Below the pieces are notes generated by a model that was given only the letters and a program-made list of their open reading frames with translations, searched no databases and was not told where the DNA came from. The position numbers were made by a program, and so were the translations under genes. From Pontibacter sp. SGAir0037 (GTDB taxonomy: Bacteria > Bacteroidota > Bacteroidia > Cytophagales > Hymenobacteraceae): a stretch of DNA of 64,000 nt. Below, one piece after another: positions 33,016 to 40,626 of the stretch; positions within the stretch are counted from its first letter, which is position 1, and each line of letters begins with the position of its first letter. The stretch covers positions 2,294,001 through 2,358,000 of the forward strand of contig NZ_CP028092.1 of assembly GCF_005491705.1 (NCBI RefSeq), given 5' to 3'.

Positions 33016-33879
33016 TTAAACAGTTTCTTCCAGCTCTGCTGTATTCTGTTTTTTCAGATCCAGGAAGATGCCGTTTTCAGGGAGTGCCAGCATCGGGATA
33101 TTCAGATTCTGCAGGAGTTTACTGGTAACGCTTCCATACAATACCCGCTCCCACAACTGCTTACCCAGTACAGTAAAAGCAAGCAGACTGGTGTTATGCT
33201 GCTGCACATAATCAGCAATGCCTTGTGCAACATTTCTATTTTTTATTTCTACAAACTCGAAGGTCTCATTCGGGAAGTTGGCCTGCAGGTTTGCTTTAAT
33301 GTACTCGTTGTCGATGTAGTTAGGCTGCTTCTCGCTTTCTATGTGCAGAAAAATTAAAGATGCCTGAAACAGCTCTTTTAGTTTTAGCAGTTGGCTGGTG
33401 CTAACTTCGTCACCATTCTCAAAGTCTGCGGCATACACAATGCTTTCTATTGCTTTTATCTCTGCTTTGGCCGGAATAACCAGTACAGGGCAGAGTCCTT
33501 TTTTAGCAATGGCCTGAGCGGTGGTGCCAAAAACCTTTTTCACAAGGCTCTTTCCTCCACCTGTTCCCATCACAACCAAAGCAATCTCTTTTTCTGCTAT
33601 TATGCTGCATATCTCGCTCACAGTGTCGCCCTCTCTGAGCAGTGTCTTCACAGCTACTCCCTTATAATCGACACGATTCAGAAAGCTGTTCATTTTAGCC
33701 TGTTCTTCCAACCTGAACTCTTTTCTGACTATTTCAGCCAGACCAGGTGTAACAGCAGATAACTCATAAATGTGGCAGGTTAACACGCTTGCATTTGCAA
33801 TTCTTGCTATTTCAATGGCAAACTCAAGAGAACGTAAGGCATTATCAGTAAAATCTACAGGAACCAGTAAAGTTTTCAT
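33016..33879 (-). CDS. Tandem universal stress protein (UspA x2)
   Basis: 287 residues with two Usp domains, about 1-140 and 145-275. The first has the ATP-binding loop V-M-G-T-G-G-G-K-S-L near 105 and the downstream V-F-G-T-T-A-Q-A, giving the G-x2-G-x9-G-S/T pattern. The second repeat keeps L-A-F-T-V-L-G-K and Y-G-S-V-T-S-K but the glycine loop is degenerate, so only the first may bind ATP. Tandem Usp proteins in Bacteroidota act in starvation and redox stress. Monocistronic. A -7 box TACTTTTG sits upstream on the minus strand at 33943-33950. Confidence 0.9.
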   Translation of the reverse strand: MKTLLVPVDFTDNALRSLEFAIEIARIANASVLTCHIYELSAVTPGLAEIVRKEFRLEEQAKMNSFLNRVDYKGVAVKTLLREGDTVSEICSIIAEKEIALVVMGTGGGKSLVKKVFGTTAQAIAKKGLCPVLVIPAKAEIKAIESIVYAADFENGDEVSTSQLLKLKELFQASLIFLHIESEKQPNYIDNEYIKANLQANFPNETFEFVEIKNRNVAQGIADYVQQHNTSLLAFTVLGKQLWERVLYGSVTSKLLQNLNIPMLALPENGIFLDLKKQNTAELEETV

Positions 33880-34313
33880 GATCTGAAAGTTTAGGAATGA
33901 ACAATTATTTTAAGGCAATCGGCAGTACCGTTTTGCTTTAAACAAAAGTATTGCAACTCAGAACCAATAAACATGAGCAACGCCAACTAAATAAATGATT
34001 CTTGTCATAACTGGTAACTTGAAGGATAACAGTTTTAATGAACACCCTCAGGTATGTCCGCATTAACACCTGTAGAATCAGTATTAAGCCCTGCAACTAT
34101 ACCCTGTTACAGTAGTAAATGAAACAGAACCTGAAACTGGTGCAGGAGCAATGGAAGATACCCCAAAATATTTTTTATGTATTTACTCTTTTGAACTCCT
34201 GGTTGTGCTTTAGTTTAAGATAACAAATGTAAAAGCCACTAAAACAAAGCATCCGGAATTAATTAAAGCCAGGGAATTTAATTTATGCATATTTGCGCCA
34301 GCATTTATATAAA
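33880..34313. other. Divergent region between Usp and MFS genes
   Basis: AT-rich, no gene seen. It contains a minus-strand -7 box (33943-33950) for the Usp gene. For the MFS gene only a near match (CATATTTG, 34289-34296) is visible. Confidence 0.4.
33943..33950 (-). promoter_or_regulatory. Candidate -7 box for the universal stress protein gene
   Basis: Minus-strand TACTTTTG (exact TAnnTTTG), 64 bases upstream of the start. No clear -33 element at the expected distance. Confidence 0.35.
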
Positions 34314-35459
34314 ATGGAGCTAAAGAATAAGCAGCGTTTTGCACTTGGTGCATTTTTCTTTTTATCAGGATTTAATTTTGCCAGCTGGGCATCCCGCATA
34401 CCTACCATAAAAGCAGCTTTAGAGCTGAATGAAGCAGAGTTAGGCACTGTCCTGCTCACTATGCCCATCAGTTCGATGATCGGCTTGCCTATTTCAGGTT
34501 GGCTGGTCACTAAACTGGAAACCCGCATTCCTTTAACGATTGCTTTTTTGTGTAACTCCATCTGCCTTTCTTTTATAGCTCTGGCCAATAGCCCGGCTGC
34601 CCTGGTGGCCGCATTGTTTGTGTTTGCCTTAACCATGCGCATTTTCAATATATCCATGAACACACAGGCTATTACCTTGCAAAAGCAGTTTGCTCAAAAG
34701 ATAAACGGTTCGTTTCATGGGCTCTGGAGCACAGGCGGTATTGTGGGTGTGGGCTTTTCTACGCTTCTGATTTCTCTCAACATTCCCATTGTGCCACACC
34801 TGGTAACTGTTTCTACCATTTCGTTGATAGCTGTTACAGTGGCCTACAGATACATGCTCCGCGGCGACCGGTCCAGCACAGGCAATAAACTGGCATTCGG
34901 CAAGCCCGACCCTTATATTCTGTACCTGGGCCTGCTAGTATTTTTTGCAGCGGTTTGTGAAGGAGGCATGTTCGACTGGAGTGGCGTGTACTTTCAGCAG
35001 GTGATAAAAGAAGAAGTGTTTACTGCCGGCTACTTTATTTTCATGACCTTTATGGCCCTTTCCCGCTTCATTTCAGATCGCATTATTGATAAGATCGGGA
35101 TGCAAACCACCTATATCATCAGTGCTTCGCTCATCTTCTCAGGCATCAGCCTGGCTATTTTCTTTCCGAGCTTCTGGCCGGCTATGATCGGTTTCTCGTT
35201 GGTAGGTTTCGGCACAGCCTCCGTTATACCCATGACTTACCTGCTGGCGGGTTCCTCTAAAACCTACTCTCCTGGTATAGCCATTTCACTTGTTACTACC
35301 TTTGGTATTGTAGGCATGCTTATTGGCCCACCCATGATTGGTTACCTGGCCCATGCCTTTAGCTTAAAAGTTTCCTTTGTTGCTTTTGCCATAGCCGGAA
35401 TGATGCTTATACCTATCTCCAGAATGTTTTTTAGGTTAGAGAAAGCTACAACAGAATAA
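34314..35459 (+). CDS. MFS transporter (YbjJ/FucP-like)
   Basis: 381 residues from the ATG at 34314 with twelve helices. G-A-F-F-F-L-S-G-F-N-F-A-S-W-A-S-R-I-P near the N terminus, L-G-T-V-L-L-T-M-P before the first loop and the W-S-T-G-G-I-V-G motif are the pattern of the YbjJ-like MFS subfamily, whose members are often sugar or unknown-solute transporters. The S-R-I-P-T-I motif after TM1 is characteristic. Monocistronic, promoter not identified. Confidence 0.85.
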   Translation: MELKNKQRFALGAFFFLSGFNFASWASRIPTIKAALELNEAELGTVLLTMPISSMIGLPISGWLVTKLETRIPLTIAFLCNSICLSFIALANSPAALVAALFVFALTMRIFNISMNTQAITLQKQFAQKINGSFHGLWSTGGIVGVGFSTLLISLNIPIVPHLVTVSTISLIAVTVAYRYMLRGDRSSTGNKLAFGKPDPYILYLGLLVFFAAVCEGGMFDWSGVYFQQVIKEEVFTAGYFIFMTFMALSRFISDRIIDKIGMQTTYIISASLIFSGISLAIFFPSFWPAMIGFSLVGFGTASVIPMTYLLAGSSKTYSPGIAISLVTTFGIVGMLIGPPMIGYLAHAFSLKVSFVAFAIAGMMLIPISRMFFRLEKATTE

Positions 35460-35709
35460 CATCGTACAAGCAGCTTCTATTTAAAAACCTTATAGTGGAA
35501 TATTTATAAGACCTTTAAACAAACAAGCCCAAACTAACAGGCAGAGGCTTTTAAAGAGTAACTGCCTTTGCTACTTGGTTACTATCTGACACTTTTTGCC
35601 GCATTTCTGCTAAAATTTTCTTTTCTTTATAAGACTAAAGAACTGTCTCATCATTAAAAGCAGAATTTTTTTCATCATAGGGCTTTCCTTCCCGGTCTGA
35701 ATTTATAAC

Positions 35710-37161
35710 ATGGAGAACTTTATTAACTCGATCAACGACATTGTCTGGAGCAATGCGCTTATTATTCTTTGCCTGGGCGCAGGTATTTATTTTTCTATCA
35801 TAACACGTTTTTTACAATTGCGTTACCTGCGCGAAATGCTCCGGCTGCTTTTCAAAGGCGAGGCATCAGAAAAGGGTGTAAGTTCATTCCAGGCATTCTC
35901 CATTGCCATTGCAGGCCGGGTTGGCACTGGGAACATTGCCGGTGTGGCCACTGCTATTGCCATGGGCGGTCCCGGAGCAGTTTTCTGGATGTGGGTGATT
36001 GCTTTTCTGGGCAGTGCATCTGCTTTTGTAGAAGCCACCTTAGGGCAGATTTATAAACAGGTAAAAGATGGGGAGTACCGCGGCGGCCCTGCCTATTACA
36101 TTGAAAAAGGTTTAGGCATGAAATGGTATGCCGTTGTTTTTGCAGTGGCAACCATCGTGAGTATGGCTTTATTTTTACCTGGCGTACAGAGCAACAGTAT
36201 AGCTTCCGGTATAAATGCAGCATTTAATGTGCCTGTAGAAATAACAGGCGGAGCCATTACCGTTTTGCTGGCCCTGATTATTTTTGGAGGTGTTAAACGT
36301 ATCGGAAAAGTTGCAGAAATTGCCGTTCCGTTTATGGCAGGCGCTTATATCCTGATGACCCTGGTTATCATAGCACTTAATGTTACGGAGATTCCGGATG
36401 TACTAAGCCTGATTATCCGTTCTGCTTTCGATGCCGAGCCAGCCTTTGCAGGTGTTTTCGGAATGGCTATTGCCTGGGGTGTAAAACGCGGTATTTATTC
36501 AAACGAAGCTGGCCAGGGTACTGCACCCCATGCCGCTGCCGCTGCAGAAGTCAGCCACCCGGTGAAGCAGGGACTTGTGCAGGCGTTTTCGGTTTATGTA
36601 GATACACTGCTAGTTTGTACGGCTACCGCCTTCATGATACTTTTTACAGGACAATACAATGTGCAGAATCCCGAAGGCGGTTTTATAGTAGAGAACCTAC
36701 CAGGTATCGCCATTGGCCCAGCTTATACCCAACAGGCAGTCAATACCTACTTCCCAACCCTGGGGAGCGGGTTTGTTGCTATTTCGCTGCTGCTGTTTGC
36801 CTTTACCACCATAATGGCCTACTACTACATTGCCGAAACAAACCTGAGCTACCTGAGCAATAAAGGCAATAAAATTGCCCTCTGGGCATTAAGGCTCCTG
36901 ATCCTGGCTGCTACCTTTTATGGCTCTGTTAAAACAGCCGAGTCGGCCTGGGTATTGGGAGACATTGGCGTGGGAGTAATGGCATGGCTGAATGTGGTAG
37001 CTATCCTGTTTCTGCATAAGCCCGCCATCCGGGCTTTAAAAGATTATCACGCGCAGTTAAAAGCTGGCAAAGATCCTGTATTCAGCCCTAAAAAGCTCCA
37101 CATAAAAAATGCAGAAGAGTGGGATAAAGAAGAAGAGAAAAAGGAAGTATACGCTAACTGA
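35710..37161 (+). CDS. Sodium:alanine/glycine symporter (AGCS family)
   Basis: 483 residues with about eleven helices. The AGCS signature is seen as G-R-V-G-T-G-N-I-A-G-V-A-T-A-I-A-M-G-G-P (near 70-89), and a later G-A-F-A-M-L-like core appears as A-F-T-T-I-M-A-Y-Y-Y-I-A-E. A charged C-terminal tail (E-E-W-D-K-E-E-E-K-K) follows the last helix. It imports Ala/Gly-type amino acids with sodium. Followed 24 bases later by a 41-codon gene and a terminator, so it may be the first gene of a two-gene transcript. Confidence 0.92.
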   Translation: MENFINSINDIVWSNALIILCLGAGIYFSIITRFLQLRYLREMLRLLFKGEASEKGVSSFQAFSIAIAGRVGTGNIAGVATAIAMGGPGAVFWMWVIAFLGSASAFVEATLGQIYKQVKDGEYRGGPAYYIEKGLGMKWYAVVFAVATIVSMALFLPGVQSNSIASGINAAFNVPVEITGGAITVLLALIIFGGVKRIGKVAEIAVPFMAGAYILMTLVIIALNVTEIPDVLSLIIRSAFDAEPAFAGVFGMAIAWGVKRGIYSNEAGQGTAPHAAAAAEVSHPVKQGLVQAFSVYVDTLLVCTATAFMILFTGQYNVQNPEGGFIVENLPGIAIGPAYTQQAVNTYFPTLGSGFVAISLLLFAFTTIMAYYYIAETNLSYLSNKGNKIALWALRLLILAATFYGSVKTAESAWVLGDIGVGVMAWLNVVAILFLHKPAIRALKDYHAQLKAGKDPVFSPKKLHIKNAEEWDKEEEKKEVYAN

Positions 37162-37185
37162 TAATTTCACTGCGAAGAAATCCTT

Positions 37186-37311
37186 ATGCATTTACTACCT
37201 TACATCCTACAGAATAAATACACCCGGACAGTACTGTTTGTGCTGGCAGCTTACTGTATTTACAGGAGCGGCAAAAGCCTGGGCGAGTTCATCTACTACC
37301 TATCACACTAA
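37186..37311 (+). CDS. Small 41-residue protein, unknown
   Basis: A short open frame of 41 codons from the ATG at 37186, too short for usual gene callers. It reads M-H-L-L-P-Y-I-L-Q-N-K-Y, a hydrophobic stretch T-V-L-F-V-L-A-A-Y-C-I-Y, then R-S-G-K-S-L-G-E-F-I-Y-Y-L-S-H. The C-terminal G-x-x-x-G-E-F-x-Y-x-L-x-H pattern resembles a short conserved tail I associate with small Cytophagales proteins. The stop lies 4 bases before a perfect terminator stem (37316). It may share a transcript with the AGCS gene 24 bases upstream. Coding is plausible, not proven. Confidence 0.5.
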   Translation: MHLLPYILQNKYTRTVLFVLAAYCIYRSGKSLGEFIYYLSH

Positions 37312-37315
37312 AATT

Positions 37316-37352
37316 AATAATAAAGGCGGGAAATTAACCCGCCTTTATTATT
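37316..37352. terminator. Bidirectional terminator, 15-bp perfect arms
   Basis: Arms at 37316-37330 and 37338-37352, perfect, loop AAATTAA, between convergent genes. Confidence 0.85.
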
Positions 37353-37383
37353 AACTGCTTCGCTAACTGGTTTTAAGTACGTT

Positions 37384-38898
37384 TTATGCTCCTAACGGGA
37401 AATTAAACACAAAGCCAGTTCCGTCCGGCGTTACGCCATCTATGCGGGCCATGCCGCTTCTTGAGATCGCAAGGGCTGCATCCAGTTCTGCCACACTGTT
37501 TACACGTCTGCCATTCACGCTCACAATAATAGTACCTTCAGGTATACCTGCCGCATCAAAAAAACCGCCTCTTTGCAGTTCTGTTACCACCACCCCGGCA
37601 TTCAGGCCGTAACGTCTTCTGTACGATTCAGGCACAGGGGCAAAAGTAGCTCCCAGCTTTGCGTGCAAGCCACCTCCGGCGCCACTGTTGTCACCTGCAA
37701 TGGCGTTAGCAGACTCGGCTCCTTTCAGGGTTACACTGGTATTGTTTTTACGGCCGTTGCGCAGGTATGTCAGCTCCAGCTTATCACCAGGCCGATGCCT
37801 GGCAACCCTTTCTGAGAACTCGGCGGAAGAGTTCACCACAGCCCCATCCACACGCTGAATAATGTCCCCGGTTTTTAAACCTGCGGCGGCTGCACCACTG
37901 CCACTCTGCACACCCGTTACATACACCCCTTTTACCGATGAAGGCTCGATGCCCTGCTGTCTTAGTATTTCGTCTTCCACAGCCGGGGCCGGGAAGCTGA
38001 TTCCCAGGTAACCTCTTTTCACTTCACCAAACTCTCTTATGTCTGCCACCACTTTTCGAACCAGGTTAGCCGGAATAGCAAAACCATAGCCTGCATAACT
38101 GCCGGTTTGTGAAGCTATGGCGGCATTTATACCTATCAGTTGCCCATTGGCATTTACCAACGCACCTCCACTGTTGCCCGGGTTTATAGCTGCATCCGTC
38201 TGAATAAAGGATTCTATTGCTGTACCAGGCGCCACCTCCTGGTTGCCCATGCTGTTGCGCTGGCTTGGCTGGTTCAGAATGCCAATGCTTCGCCCTTTGG
38301 CACTTACAATACCGGCTGTAACAGTTGAGTTGAGCGACAGCGGATAACCAACAGCCAATACCCACTCCCCTATCTGCACATTATCGGAGTTCCCCAGTTC
38401 AACTACCGGCAGGTTATTCCCTTCTACCTTTACCAGAGCGAGGTCTGTGCTCGGGTCCCTTCCTATCAGTTTAGCATTAAAATACCGCCTGTCCGGAAGC
38501 ACGATTTCAATTTGAGAGGCATTTTCGATAACGTGGTTATTGGTGACAATGTAGCCATCCGAAGAGATAATGACACCGGAGCCGGAGCCTCTTGCCGGAG
38601 CATTGGACTGAGGAGTTCCGAACAGTTCTTCTAATGGATTCCGGGACCGGCCTGCCGAGGAAGCGTAAACTGTTTTGATGTGCACCACAGCAGGTGATAC
38701 TGCAGATGCGGCATTTACAAAACTCGGGTTTTCGGCAGCCACACTGCTTCTGGTTCTATTATCGTCGGTAAATCCTAATGCTGTATTACCCTGAGGGGTT
38801 GGGTTTCCGGATTGCAATTCATCTACATACCTGTACCCTGCAATGGCCATGATGGCAGAGACAAGGGCTACTACCAGTAATAAACCTGCTTTTTTCAT
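37384..38898 (-). CDS. HtrA/Deg-family periplasmic serine protease with two PDZ domains
   Basis: 504 residues from the ATG at 38898; a longer in-frame start at 38988 would bury the signal anchor. The N terminus has an uncleaved or cleaved helix (L-L-L-V-V-A-L-V-S-A-I-M-A). The trypsin-like domain shows the triad His122 (N-N-H-V-I-E-N-A), Asp152 (S-T-D-L-A-L-V-K) and Ser243 (P-G-N-S-G-G-A). Two PDZ domains follow, the first with Y-L-G-I-S-F and the second with V-V-T-E-L-Q-R-G-G. It cleans up misfolded envelope proteins. Monocistronic with a long upstream region. Confidence 0.94.
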   Translation of the reverse strand: MKKAGLLLVVALVSAIMAIAGYRYVDELQSGNPTPQGNTALGFTDDNRTRSSVAAENPSFVNAASAVSPAVVHIKTVYASSAGRSRNPLEELFGTPQSNAPARGSGSGVIISSDGYIVTNNHVIENASQIEIVLPDRRYFNAKLIGRDPSTDLALVKVEGNNLPVVELGNSDNVQIGEWVLAVGYPLSLNSTVTAGIVSAKGRSIGILNQPSQRNSMGNQEVAPGTAIESFIQTDAAINPGNSGGALVNANGQLIGINAAIASQTGSYAGYGFAIPANLVRKVVADIREFGEVKRGYLGISFPAPAVEDEILRQQGIEPSSVKGVYVTGVQSGSGAAAAGLKTGDIIQRVDGAVVNSSAEFSERVARHRPGDKLELTYLRNGRKNNTSVTLKGAESANAIAGDNSGAGGGLHAKLGATFAPVPESYRRRYGLNAGVVVTELQRGGFFDAAGIPEGTIIVSVNGRRVNSVAELDAALAISRSGMARIDGVTPDGTGFVFNFPLGA

Positions 38899-39417
38899 GA
38901 ATAGTAATGTTTCATTTCTTTTGTCTGCCCCACTTCCCCCCCAAAAAGATCCTTCTTTTTCGTTTCCGTTATACAAGATGCTGCTCATAGTATGATAATC
39001 TTTGGCTTAATAAATAGTTAATACATCTGCTTTTTTATTTCAATGATATAAAGCTATCATCATCAGCACAAACTGATAAAATACCTGGTAAGAGTTTTAT
39101 ATAAGGGAGCTAGAATTTTAGGTAATCAGCACCTGCCTTTATTACTACGGAGCAGCAATATCAATGTTTAACAGACTATCAGCAGTGTACCAGCTACTGC
39201 TACTTCAGTTTAAAAAGAAGAAATAATGATTTATAAATGATGCTAGTTTCACTTTTATACATGAACCATTATTCAGCATGAAGCCGCCTGCGTACCAACC
39301 TATTTCTGCTGCCTGGTTTTATGTACGCAGTATATTTTATACTTTCGCCGCATGGGACAGACTGCCTGTTTCTATTAAGACAAGTAAAGGTTCTGCATAG
39401 CTGCAGCTGAAAACGAA
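38899..39417. other. Divergent AT-rich region
   Basis: Holds promoters of the HtrA gene (minus) and the thioesterase (plus). A plus-strand TACTTTCG (39340-39347), a TTCG variant of the -7 box, lies 71 bases upstream of the thioesterase start. No gene or strong hairpin is visible. Confidence 0.35.
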
Positions 39418-39804
39418 ATGACTATAGAAGAGAGAATCCAACGTTCGGAAACACGCATTTTTAAAGCGGTATTTCCCAATACAACTAATCACTACGACAC
39501 CCTGTTTGGCGGCACGGCCATGCAACTGATGGATGAAGTAGCCTTTATTGCGGCCACGCGTTTCAGCAGGCAGCGCATGGTAACTGTCAGCAGCGACAAA
39601 ATCGACTTCACAAGGCCTATTCCGGCAGGCACTATTATAGAGTTAGTGGGCACAGTGGCAAAAGTTGGCAATAGCAGCATAAAAGTGCACGTTGATATTT
39701 TTATAGAGCAGATGTACTCCGAGCAAAGAGAAAAAGCTATAAGCGGAGAGTTTACACTCGTGGCTATCGACGAAAATAAACAACCTGTGTCGGTGGTGAA
39801 ATAA
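39418..39804 (+). CDS. Acyl-CoA thioesterase (hot-dog fold, YciA/BFIT type)
   Basis: 128 residues forming one hot-dog domain. The N-x-x-x-x-x-T-L-F-G-G motif is present as N-H-Y-D-T-L-F-G-G-T-A-M-Q-L-M-D (residues about 23-38), and the catalytic Asp is the last residue of that stretch. D-F-T-R-P-I-P-A-G is the second conserved strand. It hydrolyses acyl-CoA thioesters in the cytoplasm. Its stop TAA at 39802-39804 touches the ATG of the next gene, so it is the first gene of a two-gene unit with thiD. The combination has no obvious metabolic logic. Confidence 0.9.
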   Translation: MTIEERIQRSETRIFKAVFPNTTNHYDTLFGGTAMQLMDEVAFIAATRFSRQRMVTVSSDKIDFTRPIPAGTIIELVGTVAKVGNSSIKVHVDIFIEQMYSEQREKAISGEFTLVAIDENKQPVSVVK

Positions 39805-40626
39805 ATGACAATGCTCCAATACCCTACTGTACTTTCCATTGCCGGATCTGATAGCGGCGGTGGGGCCGGCATTCAGGCAGACTTGAAAACGTTTTCGGCT
39901 TTGGGTTGCTTTGGCACCTCTGCTATTACAGCCATCACGGCGCAGAACACTTGTGGTGTATCAGCTGTACATGCTGTACCCGCAGCTATTGTGCAGGCTC
40001 AGATAGCTGCAGTACTCGATGATATGCAACCCACCGCTATAAAAATAGGGATGGTGCCCGGTGCCGGCCTGGTAGAAACAATAGCCAGCCAGCTGCAGCA
40101 ATACAACTTACCTCTTATAATCGATCCTGTGCTGGTAGCCAGCAGCGGCCATCACTTAACAAACGACAATACTGTTAGTATATTAAAGAACAGGCTTTTC
40201 CCTTTGGCCGAACTAATAACTCCGAACCTGGATGAGGCTGAACTTATAACCGGAACCTCTATCCTCAGCTTAGAAGCGATGAAAAAGGGTGCCCGACTGC
40301 TTCTGGAGACCGGCTGCCGGGCTGTATTATTGAAAGGCGGGCACTTAAAGAGCCATCGTCTTTACGATGTATACCTGCACCAGAACGGCCATGAAGAAGT
40401 ATTTGAATCGGAAGCCATCTTATCGGGCAATACCCACGGCACCGGTTGCACACTCTCCTCCGCCATTGCAGCCTATATTGCTTTAGGGAACGAACTGCCG
40501 CTTGCTGTCAGGAAAGCAAGAGAATATGTTTATCAGGCCATCGATCAGGGGAAGGATGTAAAAACCGGGCAGGGCAACGGGCCGCTAAACCATTTTTTCG
40601 CCCCGCTGCCCATGCACAAACGCTAA
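39805..40626 (+). CDS. thiD: Hydroxymethylpyrimidine / phosphomethylpyrimidine kinase
   Basis: 273 residues of the ribokinase fold. The N-terminal S-I-A-G-S-D-S-G-G-G-A-G-I-Q-A-D-L-K-T-F is the ThiD signature, and the C-terminal G-N-T-H-G-T-G-C-T-L-S-S-A holds the anion hole and catalytic region (the D/G-T-G-C motif). The enzyme phosphorylates HMP and HMP-P in thiamin biosynthesis. It has no other thi gene next to it and starts immediately after the thioesterase stop. Its TAA stop overlaps the antiporter stop on the other strand by 3 bases. Confidence 0.93.
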   Translation: MTMLQYPTVLSIAGSDSGGGAGIQADLKTFSALGCFGTSAITAITAQNTCGVSAVHAVPAAIVQAQIAAVLDDMQPTAIKIGMVPGAGLVETIASQLQQYNLPLIIDPVLVASSGHHLTNDNTVSILKNRLFPLAELITPNLDEAELITGTSILSLEAMKKGARLLLETGCRAVLLKGGHLKSHRLYDVYLHQNGHEEVFESEAILSGNTHGTGCTLSSAIAAYIALGNELPLAVRKAREYVYQAIDQGKDVKTGQGNGPLNHFFAPLPMHKR

